A stretch of DNA of 64,000 nucleotides from Methanocorpusculum sp. (GCA_017408885.1 JAFQTT010000013.1:1-64000), one strand, 5' to 3'. Positions 16,163 through 25,215 are shown, numbered from the stretch's first letter. Numbers and translations: made by a program. The notes: a model not told the origin generated them from the letters alone.

Positions 16163-17197
16163 ATGGATAAGGGACAGAAAAAACTGCTGATGATATCTGT
16201 TGGTATCAGCCTTGCCGTTCTTTTTGCGGTCCTTATCTTTACTATCGATGGAGATACAATAACTGCTCTCAAAAGCTGTATGCCTGCTCTTCTGATTCTG
16301 GCGCTTTTCATGCATGTTGTATCTCTCATCTTCTGGGCACTTCGGATTAAACTGATGTGCAGATCTCTTGGATATAAAATCCGCTTTTTCCACTGCGTAA
16401 ATCTAGTCTGTTCCAACACATTTATCGCATCAATTACTCCGTCCCAGATTGGAGGAGAGCCGGTTCGTGTGTATGAACTAACAAAAGCCGGAATGCGCGG
16501 AGGGGATGCGACAGCTGTTGTCATCATGGAGCGCGTTTTTGATGGAATTGTTCTGGCTGTTGGAACTGCTATTTGTGTTTTTGCGCTTGGAGTATTCTTC
16601 GGAGACATAGCTCTTCCTGATGCATGTATCTTTACAGCATACGCAGCAGCCGGTGTATTTACTGCTCTGGTTCTTCTGTTCTTTGTATTTGCAAAGAACC
16701 CGAAGTTTGGCTATGCACTTATGGCAAAAGTGTCTGCTTTCCTTTCCAGAAGGGACAGCAAGGAAAAAACCCAGGCAAGATTCAGACGCTTTGAAGGATA
16801 TGTCTCGCAGTTCTACACAACAGTCTCACAGTTCGGCGGAAAAGCAAAGACCGGAATCTTATTCGGAGTTCTGTTTACTGTTCTTTACTGGGTAAATGAG
16901 TTTGTTATCGCATACTTTATCTGCATTGGTCTTGGAGTAGAACCAACACCAGCGCTTTTCCTGCTATCGCTCATCTTCCAGCTCTTAATTACAGTAATCC
17001 TGATGATTCCAATAACTCCCGGAGGAGTTGGAATTGCCGAGCTTTCTTTGAGCGGATTTTATGCTTTAATCATTCCGACAGCACTGGTAGGTATTTTTGT
17101 TCTTATCTACCGCTTTATCTTCTACTACTTCAACCTCATTGCGGGCTTTATTGCAAGTATGCTTATTGTACGCCGCGAAGCACATACGGTGAATTAA
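16163..17197 (+). CDS. Flippase-like membrane protein (UPF0104/LPG synthase-like), copy 1
   Basis: A 344-residue polytopic membrane protein with about eight spans, of the lysylphosphatidylglycerol-synthase transmembrane-region family. Typical blocks are SITPSQIGGEPVRVYELTKA near residue 90 and MIPITPGGVGIAELSLSGF near residue 285. Family members are linked to movement of lipid-linked molecules across the membrane; the true substrate is unknown. TATA-like CATATATGCC at about 16129-16138 is about 30 bases before the ATG. It is followed without a gap by a paralogue and then an FkbM methyltransferase, suggesting a cell-envelope glycan or lipid module. Confidence 0.85.
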   Translation: MDKGQKKLLMISVGISLAVLFAVLIFTIDGDTITALKSCMPALLILALFMHVVSLIFWALRIKLMCRSLGYKIRFFHCVNLVCSNTFIASITPSQIGGEPVRVYELTKAGMRGGDATAVVIMERVFDGIVLAVGTAICVFALGVFFGDIALPDACIFTAYAAAGVFTALVLLFFVFAKNPKFGYALMAKVSAFLSRRDSKEKTQARFRRFEGYVSQFYTTVSQFGGKAKTGILFGVLFTVLYWVNEFVIAYFICIGLGVEPTPALFLLSLIFQLLITVILMIPITPGGVGIAELSLSGFYALIIPTALVGIFVLIYRFIFYYFNLIAGFIASMLIVRREAHTVN

Positions 17198-18247
17198 ATG
17201 GACGCAAAATACAAGAAACTCCTCTGGATATCAATCGGCCTTTCGCTTGGAATTATGCTTCTTGTTATCCTCTTTACTTTCGATGAGGAAACAGTTGTTG
17301 CCCTTAAAAACTTTGACTACCGTTTCCTGCTTATCGCATTCGGTCTGCATCTCTTAGCAATTGTGTTTTGGGGATTGAGGATTGTTGTGCTCTGCAAATC
17401 TCTTGGATACCGTGTGCCTCTCCGTCATTCAATTAATATGGCAGCAGCAGGTCAGCTATTAGCTGCTATTACTCCGTCCAATATAGGAGGTGAGCCGGTT
17501 CGTGTTCATGAGCTCTACAAAGCAAAGGTGCCTCTTGCTGATGCAACGGCCGTTGTCCTGGTTGAGCGTTTGTTAGAAGCTGTACTTCTTGTCTTGGGAG
17601 TTATTGGCGGAATGACTGCATTCTCTCTTGTGTACCGCAATGGTGAGATTCCGTCAGGGCTGATTACTGCTGCATGGATTGGTACTGCATTCTTTGTTGC
17701 GATTCTCCTCGTTCTGGTTCTGATTATGCGAAAACCGGATACTGTGAAGAGATGGGGCGGAGCTATTCTCGGTTTTGTCGGGAAGAAGATGAAGGCTGAA
17801 CGCCGCGAAAAACTCCAAAGCGATATGGAGGGCGGAATCGATCAGTTCTACGGAACGTTTAGACACTTCGCGGGAAAGGATGGAAGAATTGGTTTGTTCC
17901 TCGGGCTGCTGCTCTCGCTTGCATTCTGGACCTGCGAGTACTCTATTGCTTCGGTTATCATGATGGGCTTAGGCTATGAGCCGCATATTCTTCTGTCGAT
18001 TATCTTCCAGATGATTATTGCTGTCATCTTAATGATTCCGTTGACTCCTGGAAGTACCGGTATTGCAGAGCTTTGTTATGCCGGATTCTACTCTCTGATT
18101 CTGCCGACAGCAATTATTGGTCTCTTTGTTGTGCTTCTTCGTGCGATTCTGTACTATTCGAATCTGTTAATCGGATTTATTGCAACGTTTATTATTGTGA
18201 AGCGCGAGGCGAAGAATGAGACTGTGGTTTTAGGCGATGAGGAGTAA
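17198..18247 (+). CDS. Flippase-like membrane protein (UPF0104/LPG synthase-like), copy 2
   Basis: A 349-residue paralogue of the preceding gene, starting at the base after its stop codon. Equivalent blocks are AITPSNIGGEPVRVHELYKA and MIPLTPGSTGIAELCYAGF, with about eight membrane spans. Tandem, contiguous arrangement implies one transcript and possibly a heteromeric complex, or two substrate specificities. The next gene begins inside its last codons. Function as in copy 1: probably transbilayer movement of a lipid or glycolipid, unproven. Confidence 0.85.
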   Translation: MDAKYKKLLWISIGLSLGIMLLVILFTFDEETVVALKNFDYRFLLIAFGLHLLAIVFWGLRIVVLCKSLGYRVPLRHSINMAAAGQLLAAITPSNIGGEPVRVHELYKAKVPLADATAVVLVERLLEAVLLVLGVIGGMTAFSLVYRNGEIPSGLITAAWIGTAFFVAILLVLVLIMRKPDTVKRWGGAILGFVGKKMKAERREKLQSDMEGGIDQFYGTFRHFAGKDGRIGLFLGLLLSLAFWTCEYSIASVIMMGLGYEPHILLSIIFQMIIAVILMIPLTPGSTGIAELCYAGFYSLILPTAIIGLFVVLLRAILYYSNLLIGFIATFIIVKREAKNETVVLGDEE

Positions 18248-19061
18248 ACCAACTTTTTTTGATTCTCTGCGCTACCGAATGACTGTTTCGGGCAGGACTG
18301 AGGATTTTTACCGGCTCCAGTATGAGCGGATGTTTAGGCGTCACTATTCGAGAAAGTGTGATTGTTTAAAGGTTGGAAATCTACTGCTCCCGCGTCTGTC
18401 GCATGCAGAGTTTCCAACACGTGAGGAGGCCTACTATGCGATGGAGATTGGAGATATTCTATATCCGGCACTTCTTGGTTCTTTCCGATATGCAGATGAA
18501 GGGCCATACGAATGGGGAGATGTTGGAATCGAGGATGGGGATGTGGTGTTTGACTGCGGAGCAAACTTAGGAATATTTTCTCTTCTGGCAGCCTATCGGG
18601 GGGCTGAGGTCTATGCATTCGAGCCGATTTCTGCGGCACGTGCCGAGCTTCGAAAGACTCTTGATTTGAATCCTGAGCTAAAGAAGAGAGTGCATATTGT
18701 ACCGGCAGCACTTTCAGACAGTGAGGGTACAGCTGAGTTTACTGTGCTTGACGGGACACTTGTCGGGTCATCAATGGTTCTACAGCAGCAGGGAAGAAAG
18801 GAGACTGCACGTCTTACAACAGTTGATGCATTCTGTGAGAGCGAAGGCATTTCCCCTGACTTTATCAAAGCAGACATCGAAGGTGCTGAGCGGCAGATGA
18901 TGCGGGGGGCTGTTTCAACGCTTTCCCGTGATGCGCCGAAGATTGCTATATGTACGTATCATTTCAAAGATGATGCAGAGGTTCTGCGCGGGATTATCAA
19001 AGAGGCGAATCCGGCGTATCGGATTGTTGAGAAGTGGAAGAAGATGTACGCACGGGTTTGA
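18237..19061 (+). CDS. FkbM family SAM-dependent methyltransferase
   Basis: A 274-residue class I methyltransferase of the FkbM type. The SAM motif is VVFDCGANLGIFSLLAA near residues 101-117, followed by VYAFEPISAARAEL and the FkbM block FIKADIEGAERQMMRGA. FkbM enzymes usually O-methylate sugars or polyketides; with two upstream flippase-like genes, methylation of a surface glycan is a reasonable guess. The ATG lies 11 bases inside the previous gene, so translation is coupled. The last gene before an 787-bp noncoding region. Confidence 0.85.
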   Translation: MRSKPTFFDSLRYRMTVSGRTEDFYRLQYERMFRRHYSRKCDCLKVGNLLLPRLSHAEFPTREEAYYAMEIGDILYPALLGSFRYADEGPYEWGDVGIEDGDVVFDCGANLGIFSLLAAYRGAEVYAFEPISAARAELRKTLDLNPELKKRVHIVPAALSDSEGTAEFTVLDGTLVGSSMVLQQQGRKETARLTTVDAFCESEGISPDFIKADIEGAERQMMRGAVSTLSRDAPKIAICTYHFKDDAEVLRGIIKEANPAYRIVEKWKKMYARV

Positions 19062-19165
19062 TTTTCTCTTCAATCGCCTTTAATTTGTCTGTTATCTCGG
19101 CTTTGCCCCTTATTCACAGCGCAAACGCCGCATTACATTTTGTAGTTTGGAGTATTTTCCCTTGT

Positions 19166-19538
19166 CTTTGGATACCATTAGTAAAAAACGCAGACCACGC
19201 AGACGCGAGCTTTCGCTCGCGCAGCTCGTCGCTCTCGCTCGTGTCGCAAGTCTCTTCGAGCCTTGCTCATGGCTCGAGTAAACTCTCGCCTTTCACTCGC
19301 GAGCTGCTGCCGCAGCCGCTTTGGAGCTGCATGACGAAATTCCAAACTCTCATAAATTGTCCTAAAATTTAATTTAGCGACCACAAAGCGGCTGCGGGAG
19401 CAGTTCGCCGAAGGCGAAAGCGACTGGTCGCTGCGGGCGGCGAGAGGCACGGAGTGACTCAAGCCAGGAGCAAGCCCAAAGGGCTGGCGACGAAGCCCGC
19501 GTCTGCGTGGTCTGCGTTTTTTCCAAAGGTGTCCAAAG
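19166..19538. repeat. 373-bp imperfect palindrome (MITE-like or structured element)
   Basis: The outer ends are inverted copies: CTTTGGATACC plus a 20-base match reading AACGCAGACCACGCAGACGC on the left returns in reverse complement at about 19499-19538. The inner arms pair again: 19304-19322 with 19385-19403 (CTGCTGCCGCAGCCGC against CTGCTCCCGCAGCCGC). The centre (about 19325-19380) is AT-rich. Small hairpins sit inside both arms (for example TTCGCC-GAA-GGCGAA, AGCCC-AAA-GGGCT). No transposase or protein is recognisable. I see a decayed mobile repeat or a large foldback element; target-site duplications are not obvious. Confidence 0.65.
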
Positions 19539-19579
19539 CCGGAAGAAAACTTCAATCATTTACTCACAGGATTACCATT

Positions 19580-19606
19580 TTTACAACACCTTTAACGTGC
19601 TGTAAA
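19580..19606. other. Hairpin in AT-rich spacer before nob1 stop
   Basis: TTTACAACAC (19580-19589) pairs with GTGCTGTAAA (19597-19606) with one mismatch and a 7-base loop. It lies between the large palindrome and the end of the nob1 gene. The rest of 19539-19848 is AT-rich and shows no gene. It may be a bidirectional terminator or a small structured RNA. Confidence 0.35.
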
Positions 19607-19848
19607 ACATATACTCCTATTGTATAAGGAATAAATACAGTTCCGGATTTTCAGAAAAATCACGCGCAATAGCCCCAAAACAACAAACAAACCGCGCAGA
19701 AAACCCAATTACAACACACAGAAAAATCCTGTTTTACAATCAAAATACCTCTGCCCAAAAACAGCATAGGAAGCACAGCTTTACACTCCTGAAAAATAAT
19801 AAACCACAGGACTTAGACAGAAAATGCTGTCATATGTCCCTCAGATAT

Positions 19849-20343
19849 TCAGCGCCTACTTCTCTGCCTGCCTGATGCTGCCTTCTCCGTTCCCCGCATC
19901 TTCGGAGGTGCTCCGCAGATTGGGCAGTCTTTTTCGCCTGCCGGAATTTCCGCACCGCATCCAGAGCAGAGCATCTTCCAGACCTTCTTCTTTGCTGTCT
20001 TTGAAAGCAGGCTTTTGACAGGGATTTTCATATGCCGGCAGACATTCTGCACAGCAAAATCACCAGACACAACAGTACCTCCGGATGCGAGAGCGAATGC
20101 AATTACTGAGATGTCTGTATTTGAAAGAACACGCAGGTCTCCGGATTTTTCTGCCGCAGCCTTCACTTCTGAAAACTCAGCAGGTGATGCACCACCGATT
20201 TTAAGACCTTCGGCTGTCAAGACCTCAAAGCGCATCTTTGAGACATGGTCGCGAATTTCATCTGCCACCTCAGGCGTTGTCCAGAGGTCACCCTCTAAAC
20301 GGTGTTCGGCGAAAAAAAAGGAAGCATCCAGAATATACTGCAT
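19849..20343 (-). CDS. nob1: Nob1-type PIN-domain rRNA endonuclease
   Basis: A 164-residue protein with a PIN nuclease domain followed by a zinc ribbon, the archaeal Nob1 layout; the family trims the 3' end of 16S rRNA. PIN acidic residues are visible at LDASFF (Asp6), PEVADEIRD, SNTDISVIAFAL and SGDFAVQN. The zinc ribbon is CSGCG...CPICG near residues 126-143. The basic tail ends GRQRSRR. It lies 2 bases after the prs stop, so it shares the prs transcript. Confidence is high from domain order. Confidence 0.88.
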   Translation of the reverse strand: MQYILDASFFFAEHRLEGDLWTTPEVADEIRDHVSKMRFEVLTAEGLKIGGASPAEFSEVKAAAEKSGDLRVLSNTDISVIAFALASGGTVVSGDFAVQNVCRHMKIPVKSLLSKTAKKKVWKMLCSGCGAEIPAGEKDCPICGAPPKMRGTEKAASGRQRSRR

Positions 20344-20345
20344 GC

Positions 20346-21191
20346 TTATTTGCGGATTGCGTCAGCAATAATTCCGGATGCAGAGAACTTCGAGGATGCA
20401 CGCTCAATGGTATCAGAGTTTGCAACATCTGCAAGTCCGCCCTGCATGAGCTTGATATATCCGCCGGATGCAAAGACACCGTGCACACCTGCTGCACGAA
20501 CTGACTTTGCTCCCTGCTCCATTAACATACTGGCAGCAAGAGCCATCGAACCTCCGGTTGCGATAATGTCATCGACAATTACACAGTCGCGTCCGTTGGC
20601 ATCAAGGTGCTTTGGAGCCATCTTGACTTCAGAGCCGGAAAGTCTGGTTTTGTCTAAGTGATCGCAGTCCCATCCAAACGGTGCTGCAACACTCTTTGCA
20701 AACTCCCATGCCCCAATATCAGGGGATAAGATAAGCGGGTTTTCAACAGGCTGAGTCTGGATGTATGCTCCGATTTCCGGTGCAACGTTGAGATTTACTG
20801 CCGGACAGCGGAAGTGGTTTAAGACAGACGGATCATGGATGTTTACTGTAAAGACACGGGATGCACCCTCAGATAATGCGCGTGCGAGTGCGCGGGCTGA
20901 GATTGGTTCACCCTCGTTGAAGCGTTTGTCCTGTCTTGCGTATCCCATGTACGGAAGAACCAGAGTTACATCTTTTCCTTCGCATGCATCCATCAAGAGC
21001 ATAACCTGAAGGGCTGTTGTGGTATCAACGGTACTTGCAACAACGACCATTTCATCATCAAGCTCTTCTACGCGCACATAAAGCTCACCGTCAGGGAAGG
21101 TGGTGTACTTTACGTTAGAGAGTTTGCATCCGAGTTTCTGGGCTGTACGGGCCGCAAGCAGCTGACTTTTTTCTGTATAGATGACCTTCAT
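20346..21191 (-). CDS. prs: Ribose-phosphate pyrophosphokinase (PRPP synthetase)
   Basis: A 281-residue enzyme making PRPP from ribose 5-phosphate and ATP for nucleotide, His and Trp synthesis. Marks are FPDGELYVRVEE, the ATP/flexible-loop region YARQDKRFNEGEPISARAL and the PRPP-binding loop CVIVDDIIATGGSMA near residues 210-225. Slightly shorter than bacterial enzymes, as usual for archaea. A TATA-like TATTAAG near 21211-21217 is about 23 bases before the ATG. It is transcribed away from lonB, from a shared intergenic region, and is followed by nob1. Confidence 0.95.
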   Translation of the reverse strand: MKVIYTEKSQLLAARTAQKLGCKLSNVKYTTFPDGELYVRVEELDDEMVVVASTVDTTTALQVMLLMDACEGKDVTLVLPYMGYARQDKRFNEGEPISARALARALSEGASRVFTVNIHDPSVLNHFRCPAVNLNVAPEIGAYIQTQPVENPLILSPDIGAWEFAKSVAAPFGWDCDHLDKTRLSGSEVKMAPKHLDANGRDCVIVDDIIATGGSMALAASMLMEQGAKSVRAAGVHGVFASGGYIKLMQGGLADVANSDTIERASSKFSASGIIADAIRK

Positions 21192-21221
21192 ATTTGTGCA
21201 GATACTATCTTAATACTGAAA

Positions 21222-21244
21222 GTACTTAAATTATAATCAAGTAC
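21222..21244. promoter_or_regulatory. Inverted repeat between prs and lonB
   Basis: GTACTT (21222-21227) and AAGTAC (21239-21244) are perfect inverted copies separated by 11 AT-rich bases that could hold a TATA element for lonB. A second small palindrome, CTTCA-TC-TGAAG, follows at about 21258-21269. A regulator of lonB could bind here; chance cannot be excluded in AT-rich DNA. Confidence 0.35.
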
Positions 21245-21283
21245 AAATAATACAGACTTCATCTGAAGGCAGGTATATACAAT

Positions 21284-23296
21284 ATGGAAGAACCAAATAC
21301 AACGCCGGTCAGAGAGACCGAGGCTGTTTTAGAGCCGGTTTTGACTGAAAATCCGCTGGCAGCGGAGCAGGCAGAATCCGCGCGGGAGGAAATGCCGGTA
21401 AAGGAGCATTATGCATCTGATGAGTATGCAGACCTTTTCGGCGGTGTCCGTTTCGACACAACAGCAGATATCCCGATTCCGGAGTCGTTAATCGATCAGG
21501 TTATCGGACAGGAGCATGCAGTAGACGTGATTAAGAAGGCAGCAACTCAGCGCCGCCACGTCATGATGATTGGAAGCCCCGGTACTGGTAAGTCCATGCT
21601 TGCCAAGGCAATGTCTGAGCTTCTTCCAAAGGAAGATATGCAGGACATCATGGTCTACCCGAACCAGGAGGACAATAACAACCCAATCATCCGTGTTGTT
21701 CCGGCAGGCCGCGGAAAAGAGATTGTTGCCCACCACAAGGAGGATGCAAAGCGTCAGGCTTCTTCAAGAAATACTCTCCTGATTGTTTTAGTGATTGGAG
21801 TTCTTGGTATTTCCTTTATCTCAGGCCAGCTTTTAATGGGTATCATTGCTGTTGCATTCCTGTTTATGGCATTCCGCTCTTTAATTCCAAAGGAGAGCGC
21901 AATGGTTCCAAAGCTGATTGTATCAAACAAACCAGACAGTTTCGCTCCGTTTGTTGATGCAACCGGCTCTCACGCAGGAGCGCTTCTCGGTGATGTCCGC
22001 CACGATCCGTTCCAGTCCGGAGGTCTTGAAACTCCGGCTCATGACAGAGTTGAGGCTGGAGCTATCCACCGTGCTCACAAGGGAGTTCTTTTCATCGATG
22101 AGATTAACTCGCTTGAGTATCAGTCACAGCAGTCTCTTCTGACTGCTCTTCAGGAGGGTGTTTTCCCGATTACAGGTCAGTCAGAGCGTTCTTCCGGTGC
22201 AATGGTCAGAACCGAGCCGGTTCCATGCCGCTTCTTAATGATTGCCGCAGGAAACCTCGATGCAATGCAGTACATGCACCCGGCACTTCGAAGCCGTATC
22301 AGAGGTTACGGTTATGAAGTTTACATGACAGAGACTATGGATGATACCGCAGAGAACCGCGGAAAGCTCGTCCGCTTCATTGCTCAGGAAGTTAAAAACG
22401 ATGGAAAGATTCCGCCGTTTGACCCGTCTGCTGTGTCTGAGATTCTCCGCGAGGCAAGACGCCGTTCCGGACGTAAGGGACATCTGACGGTAAAGCTTAG
22501 AGATTTAGGCGGTCTTGTTCGTGTTGCAGGAGATTTAGCCATTAAAGACGGTTCTTCGACGACTACTCTCCGCCATGTGCTTGATGCTAAAAAGATTGCC
22601 CGCTCGGTTGAGGATCAGATGGCTGATGAGTACATCAGAAGAACCCGCGATTATGATTTAACTATCGTTGAGGGCACTCTCGTAGGTCATGTTAATGGTC
22701 TTGCTGTTGTTGGAAATGACGGAGGTTCAGTGCTTCCAATCGCTGCTGAGGTAACTCCGGCTCAGGGTGCAGGTTCTGTTGTTGCAACCGGAGGTCTCAA
22801 GGAGATTGCACAGGAGTCTATTAAGAATGTCAGCGCATTAATCAAGAAGTTCTCCGGTGCTGATGTTCGTAAGATGGATATCCATGTGCAGTTCGTTGGA
22901 ACTTACAATGTAGATGGTGATTCTGCATCTGTGACGATGGCAACGGCTGTTATCAGTGCATTAGAGGATATTCCTGTCAGACAGGATGTTGCAATGACCG
23001 GTTCACTTTCTGTCAGAGGAGATGTTCTCCCGATTGGCGGTGTGACCTATAAGATTGAGGCAGCAGCTAAAGCAGGAATTAAGACGGTAATTATTCCACA
23101 GTCAAACCTGAATGATGTGTTAATCGAGGATCAGTATGCAAGTATGGTCTCTATCATTCCGGTTACCAGAATCGAAGAGGTTTTACGCTACGCATTAGTT
23201 CCTGAAAACAAGGCTGAGTTCGAGGAGAAGCTCGCCCGTATGGGCAAGCACATGGAAATCCCGAAGGACGAGCCGAAAGCAGAGAAGAGCGAGTAA
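21284..23296 (+). CDS. lonB: Archaeal membrane-bound ATP-dependent protease LonB
   Basis: A 670-residue LonB. Walker A GSPGTGKS is at 97-104, two membrane spans are inserted in the AAA+ domain (about 164-200), Walker B is GVLFIDEIN near 267-275, and the protease domain carries the Ser547 (DGDSAS) and Lys590 (VTYKIEA) dyad, 43 residues apart as in bacterial Lon. The long N-terminal LonA substrate domain is absent, as expected for archaeal LonB. It degrades misfolded and regulatory proteins at the inner face of the membrane. It is monocistronic and divergent from prs. Confidence 0.96.
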   Translation: MEEPNTTPVRETEAVLEPVLTENPLAAEQAESAREEMPVKEHYASDEYADLFGGVRFDTTADIPIPESLIDQVIGQEHAVDVIKKAATQRRHVMMIGSPGTGKSMLAKAMSELLPKEDMQDIMVYPNQEDNNNPIIRVVPAGRGKEIVAHHKEDAKRQASSRNTLLIVLVIGVLGISFISGQLLMGIIAVAFLFMAFRSLIPKESAMVPKLIVSNKPDSFAPFVDATGSHAGALLGDVRHDPFQSGGLETPAHDRVEAGAIHRAHKGVLFIDEINSLEYQSQQSLLTALQEGVFPITGQSERSSGAMVRTEPVPCRFLMIAAGNLDAMQYMHPALRSRIRGYGYEVYMTETMDDTAENRGKLVRFIAQEVKNDGKIPPFDPSAVSEILREARRRSGRKGHLTVKLRDLGGLVRVAGDLAIKDGSSTTTLRHVLDAKKIARSVEDQMADEYIRRTRDYDLTIVEGTLVGHVNGLAVVGNDGGSVLPIAAEVTPAQGAGSVVATGGLKEIAQESIKNVSALIKKFSGADVRKMDIHVQFVGTYNVDGDSASVTMATAVISALEDIPVRQDVAMTGSLSVRGDVLPIGGVTYKIEAAAKAGIKTVIIPQSNLNDVLIEDQYASMVSIIPVTRIEEVLRYALVPENKAEFEEKLARMGKHMEIPKDEPKAEKSE

Positions 23297-23420
23297 GGCT
23301 CTTTTCTTTTTCTTTTTTTTAGATTATTCTGAATTTATTCGGTATCTACAATAGCTATAAATTCAGAGCAAACCAATTTAGGAGTACAAGTAGCACTATT
23401 TGTTTTGGAGAGGGAAATCT

Positions 23421-24149
23421 ATGGATATACACATGCCGTACAGAAGAGAGAATGGTAAATATCTTTGTAGTGGATGTGGAAGACAGGTTGATTTTTCAGA
23501 GTTGAAATGTTGTGAGACCTGTGGTTATTTCTTTTGTCCTTCATGTCAGGAAAGACACAGATGTAGAATTACAGAACAGGGTGCTGTTGAAATCCATGTT
23601 TTTGACCCATATAGCCAAAGGAAAGAGAGTGCGGTTGACGATTTATTTGAAGATATACCTACTGTTGAGGATGTTGTATTTTTTGATTCTAAAAATAAGG
23701 ATTCTAAATCTGATGCCTCACATACAGTTGAACGTGTTTTCTGTTCAAAATGTGGGGATGTCATAATCAAAGAAAATGCAATTATCTGTCCAAGGTGTGG
23801 AAAATATTTCTGTAAAAAATGTATTTCCACTCATATCTGTGACCCTGAAGATATAGATAATTATCAGGATAAATTAGAGCAGGTACGTATAGAGAGACAG
23901 AAGGAAACAGAACGTCTCCGACATGTGGAACAAGAACGTAAAAATCGTGAGAGGTCAAGTTCTCCTGATACATTTGCCAGATGTGATAATTGTGGTAATT
24001 ATTTCTTTAAACATGAGATGAGAAAATGCGGAGATTGTGGTGCTGTTTTATGTCAATCATGCAGAGAATCACATACCCATTCTGTCTTAGAAAATTTGTT
24101 GAGAGATAGAAATAAAATAAAGGGCGCATTCACCCGCAGGATTAAATAA
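23421..24149 (+). CDS. Protein with three zinc-binding modules (B-box/RING-like)
   Basis: A 242-residue cytosolic protein of unknown function. Three Cys-rich modules are visible: CSGCG...CCETCG...CPSC...H (about residues 13-45), CSKCG...CPRCG...CKKC...H (about 105-145) and CDNCG...CGDCG...CQSC...H (about 193-225). Each has paired CxxC knuckles ending in a Cys/His set, resembling treble-clef, B-box or AN1-like fingers. A charged helix separates modules two and three. The start at 23421 is chosen because GGAG precedes it by about 12 bases; a TATA-like GCTATAAATT lies near 23353-23362. Codon use is more AT-rich than its neighbours, which may signal lateral origin. Confidence 0.7.
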   Translation: MDIHMPYRRENGKYLCSGCGRQVDFSELKCCETCGYFFCPSCQERHRCRITEQGAVEIHVFDPYSQRKESAVDDLFEDIPTVEDVVFFDSKNKDSKSDASHTVERVFCSKCGDVIIKENAIICPRCGKYFCKKCISTHICDPEDIDNYQDKLEQVRIERQKETERLRHVEQERKNRERSSSPDTFARCDNCGNYFFKHEMRKCGDCGAVLCQSCRESHTHSVLENLLRDRNKIKGAFTRRIK

Positions 24150-24176
24150 ACGTGATATCTTATCTCTAAAATAATT

Positions 24177-24330
24177 AGGATATCTCCACCGCGGGCGGCT
24201 CCGCGCCGAAGTCGCCGCCCCGCACCCCTGTTTCAAGAAATAAGATTTGGGATTGTTTTTACCTTTTTTTTATAATTCGGGGTGCGGAGCCGCGACTTCG
24301 GCGCGGAGCGGCTCGCGGTGGGGATATCCT
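24177..24330. repeat. 154-bp palindrome with 52-bp arms
   Basis: Arms at 24177-24228 and 24279-24330 are nearly perfect inverted copies: AGGATATC...CCACCGCG, CTCCGCGCCGAAGTCG and CCGCACCCC recur in reverse complement, with only a few mismatches. The 50-bp centre is AT-rich with a T-run. The arms are very GC-rich against AT-rich flanks. It could extrude as a cruciform or, if transcribed, form a very stable hairpin that ends transcription between the convergent genes. The remaining bases to 24477 show nothing else. Origin as a mobile repeat is possible. Confidence 0.75.
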
Positions 24331-24477
24331 ATGTTCAAATGAGTGTTCAAGATAACTTTTTGAAAAATAGAGATTGTTAGAAAATCTCTAATCTTTTATG
24401 TTTAATCTGTTGTTTAGTTTTCGCGGGGGAAATACGCTCACCCAAAGCTAAACGATACATTCAAAAAAGTATACTAT

Positions 24478-25215
24478 TCAGATAAGCACCTCAACATCAA
24501 ACCTGTCATCACGCATCGACAAATCCAGGGCTTCTTCGATTGTTAAATGAGATGCGTGTACGTTTTTCATATACTTGCATGCAGCATCCTTTGCATCTTC
24601 TATCTGTTTGTTTGTAGGTCTTTTCCATGGCTGACCTGGGACTGGTATGTATCCTGAGATGCGGAACGGAATTGAATCATCCAATCCGGAAAGGAAACTG
24701 CAAAGACCTTCTATTTCACCAAGACCTACAAATCCCGGGACATATACAATGTTTGCTTCCATCTCCATCCCGCTTTCCCATGCATTTTCAAAGTTGGTGT
24801 AGATTAAGTCCTTCGGCTTTCCTGTGATTTTGTAGTGCAGGTCACGACTCCAGGCTTTAAATCCGACATTAGCATAATCCAGATTTTCTGTAGGGATTCG
24901 TGTTCCGTTGGTGTGTCCTAGTTTGGTTTTTGCGCCAAGTTCTTCTTTTGCGAAAGCAAGAAGTTCATCAAGGTTCGGTGCAAGGGACGGTTCTCCCCCC
25001 ATTAAAGAAACAGTTTTCGGACGCTGTCCGGAAAGTACTGTTTTGATTTCTTCGGTCGTAAGAAAAGATGCAGGCTTTGGCGTCATAAATCCCGGCTTTG
25101 AATCAGCACCGCCTCTTAATTTGTATGAACAGAACGGACAGCGGAAGGTGCATCCCCAGTTGTGGAGGGTTGCAAAATCATACTTCTTGTTGTAGGTAAT
25201 CTGATAGAATGCCAT
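24478..25215 (-). CDS. Radical SAM protein of unknown specificity
   Basis: A 245-residue radical SAM enzyme. The [4Fe-4S] motif is CTFRCPFC (CxxxCxxC, residues 22-29) and the SAM-binding GGEP follows as SLMGGEPSLAP near residues 72-82. The remainder resembles the compact activase-like members (as in PFL-activating enzymes), with a short C-terminal region and no extra iron-sulphur cluster motif. It is monocistronic behind a 330-bp region with direct repeats. The substrate cannot be told from sequence. Confidence 0.82.
   Translation of the reverse strand: MAFYQITYNKKYDFATLHNWGCTFRCPFCSYKLRGGADSKPGFMTPKPASFLTTEEIKTVLSGQRPKTVSLMGGEPSLAPNLDELLAFAKEELGAKTKLGHTNGTRIPTENLDYANVGFKAWSRDLHYKITGKPKDLIYTNFENAWESGMEMEANIVYVPGFVGLGEIEGLCSFLSGLDDSIPFRISGYIPVPGQPWKRPTNKQIEDAKDAACKYMKNVHASHLTIEEALDLSMRDDRFDVEVLI

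Noticed and set aside
19034-19559. Short frames inside the 373-bp palindrome
   Set aside because: They follow the repeat structure, no domain is recognisable and none has a ribosome-binding site.
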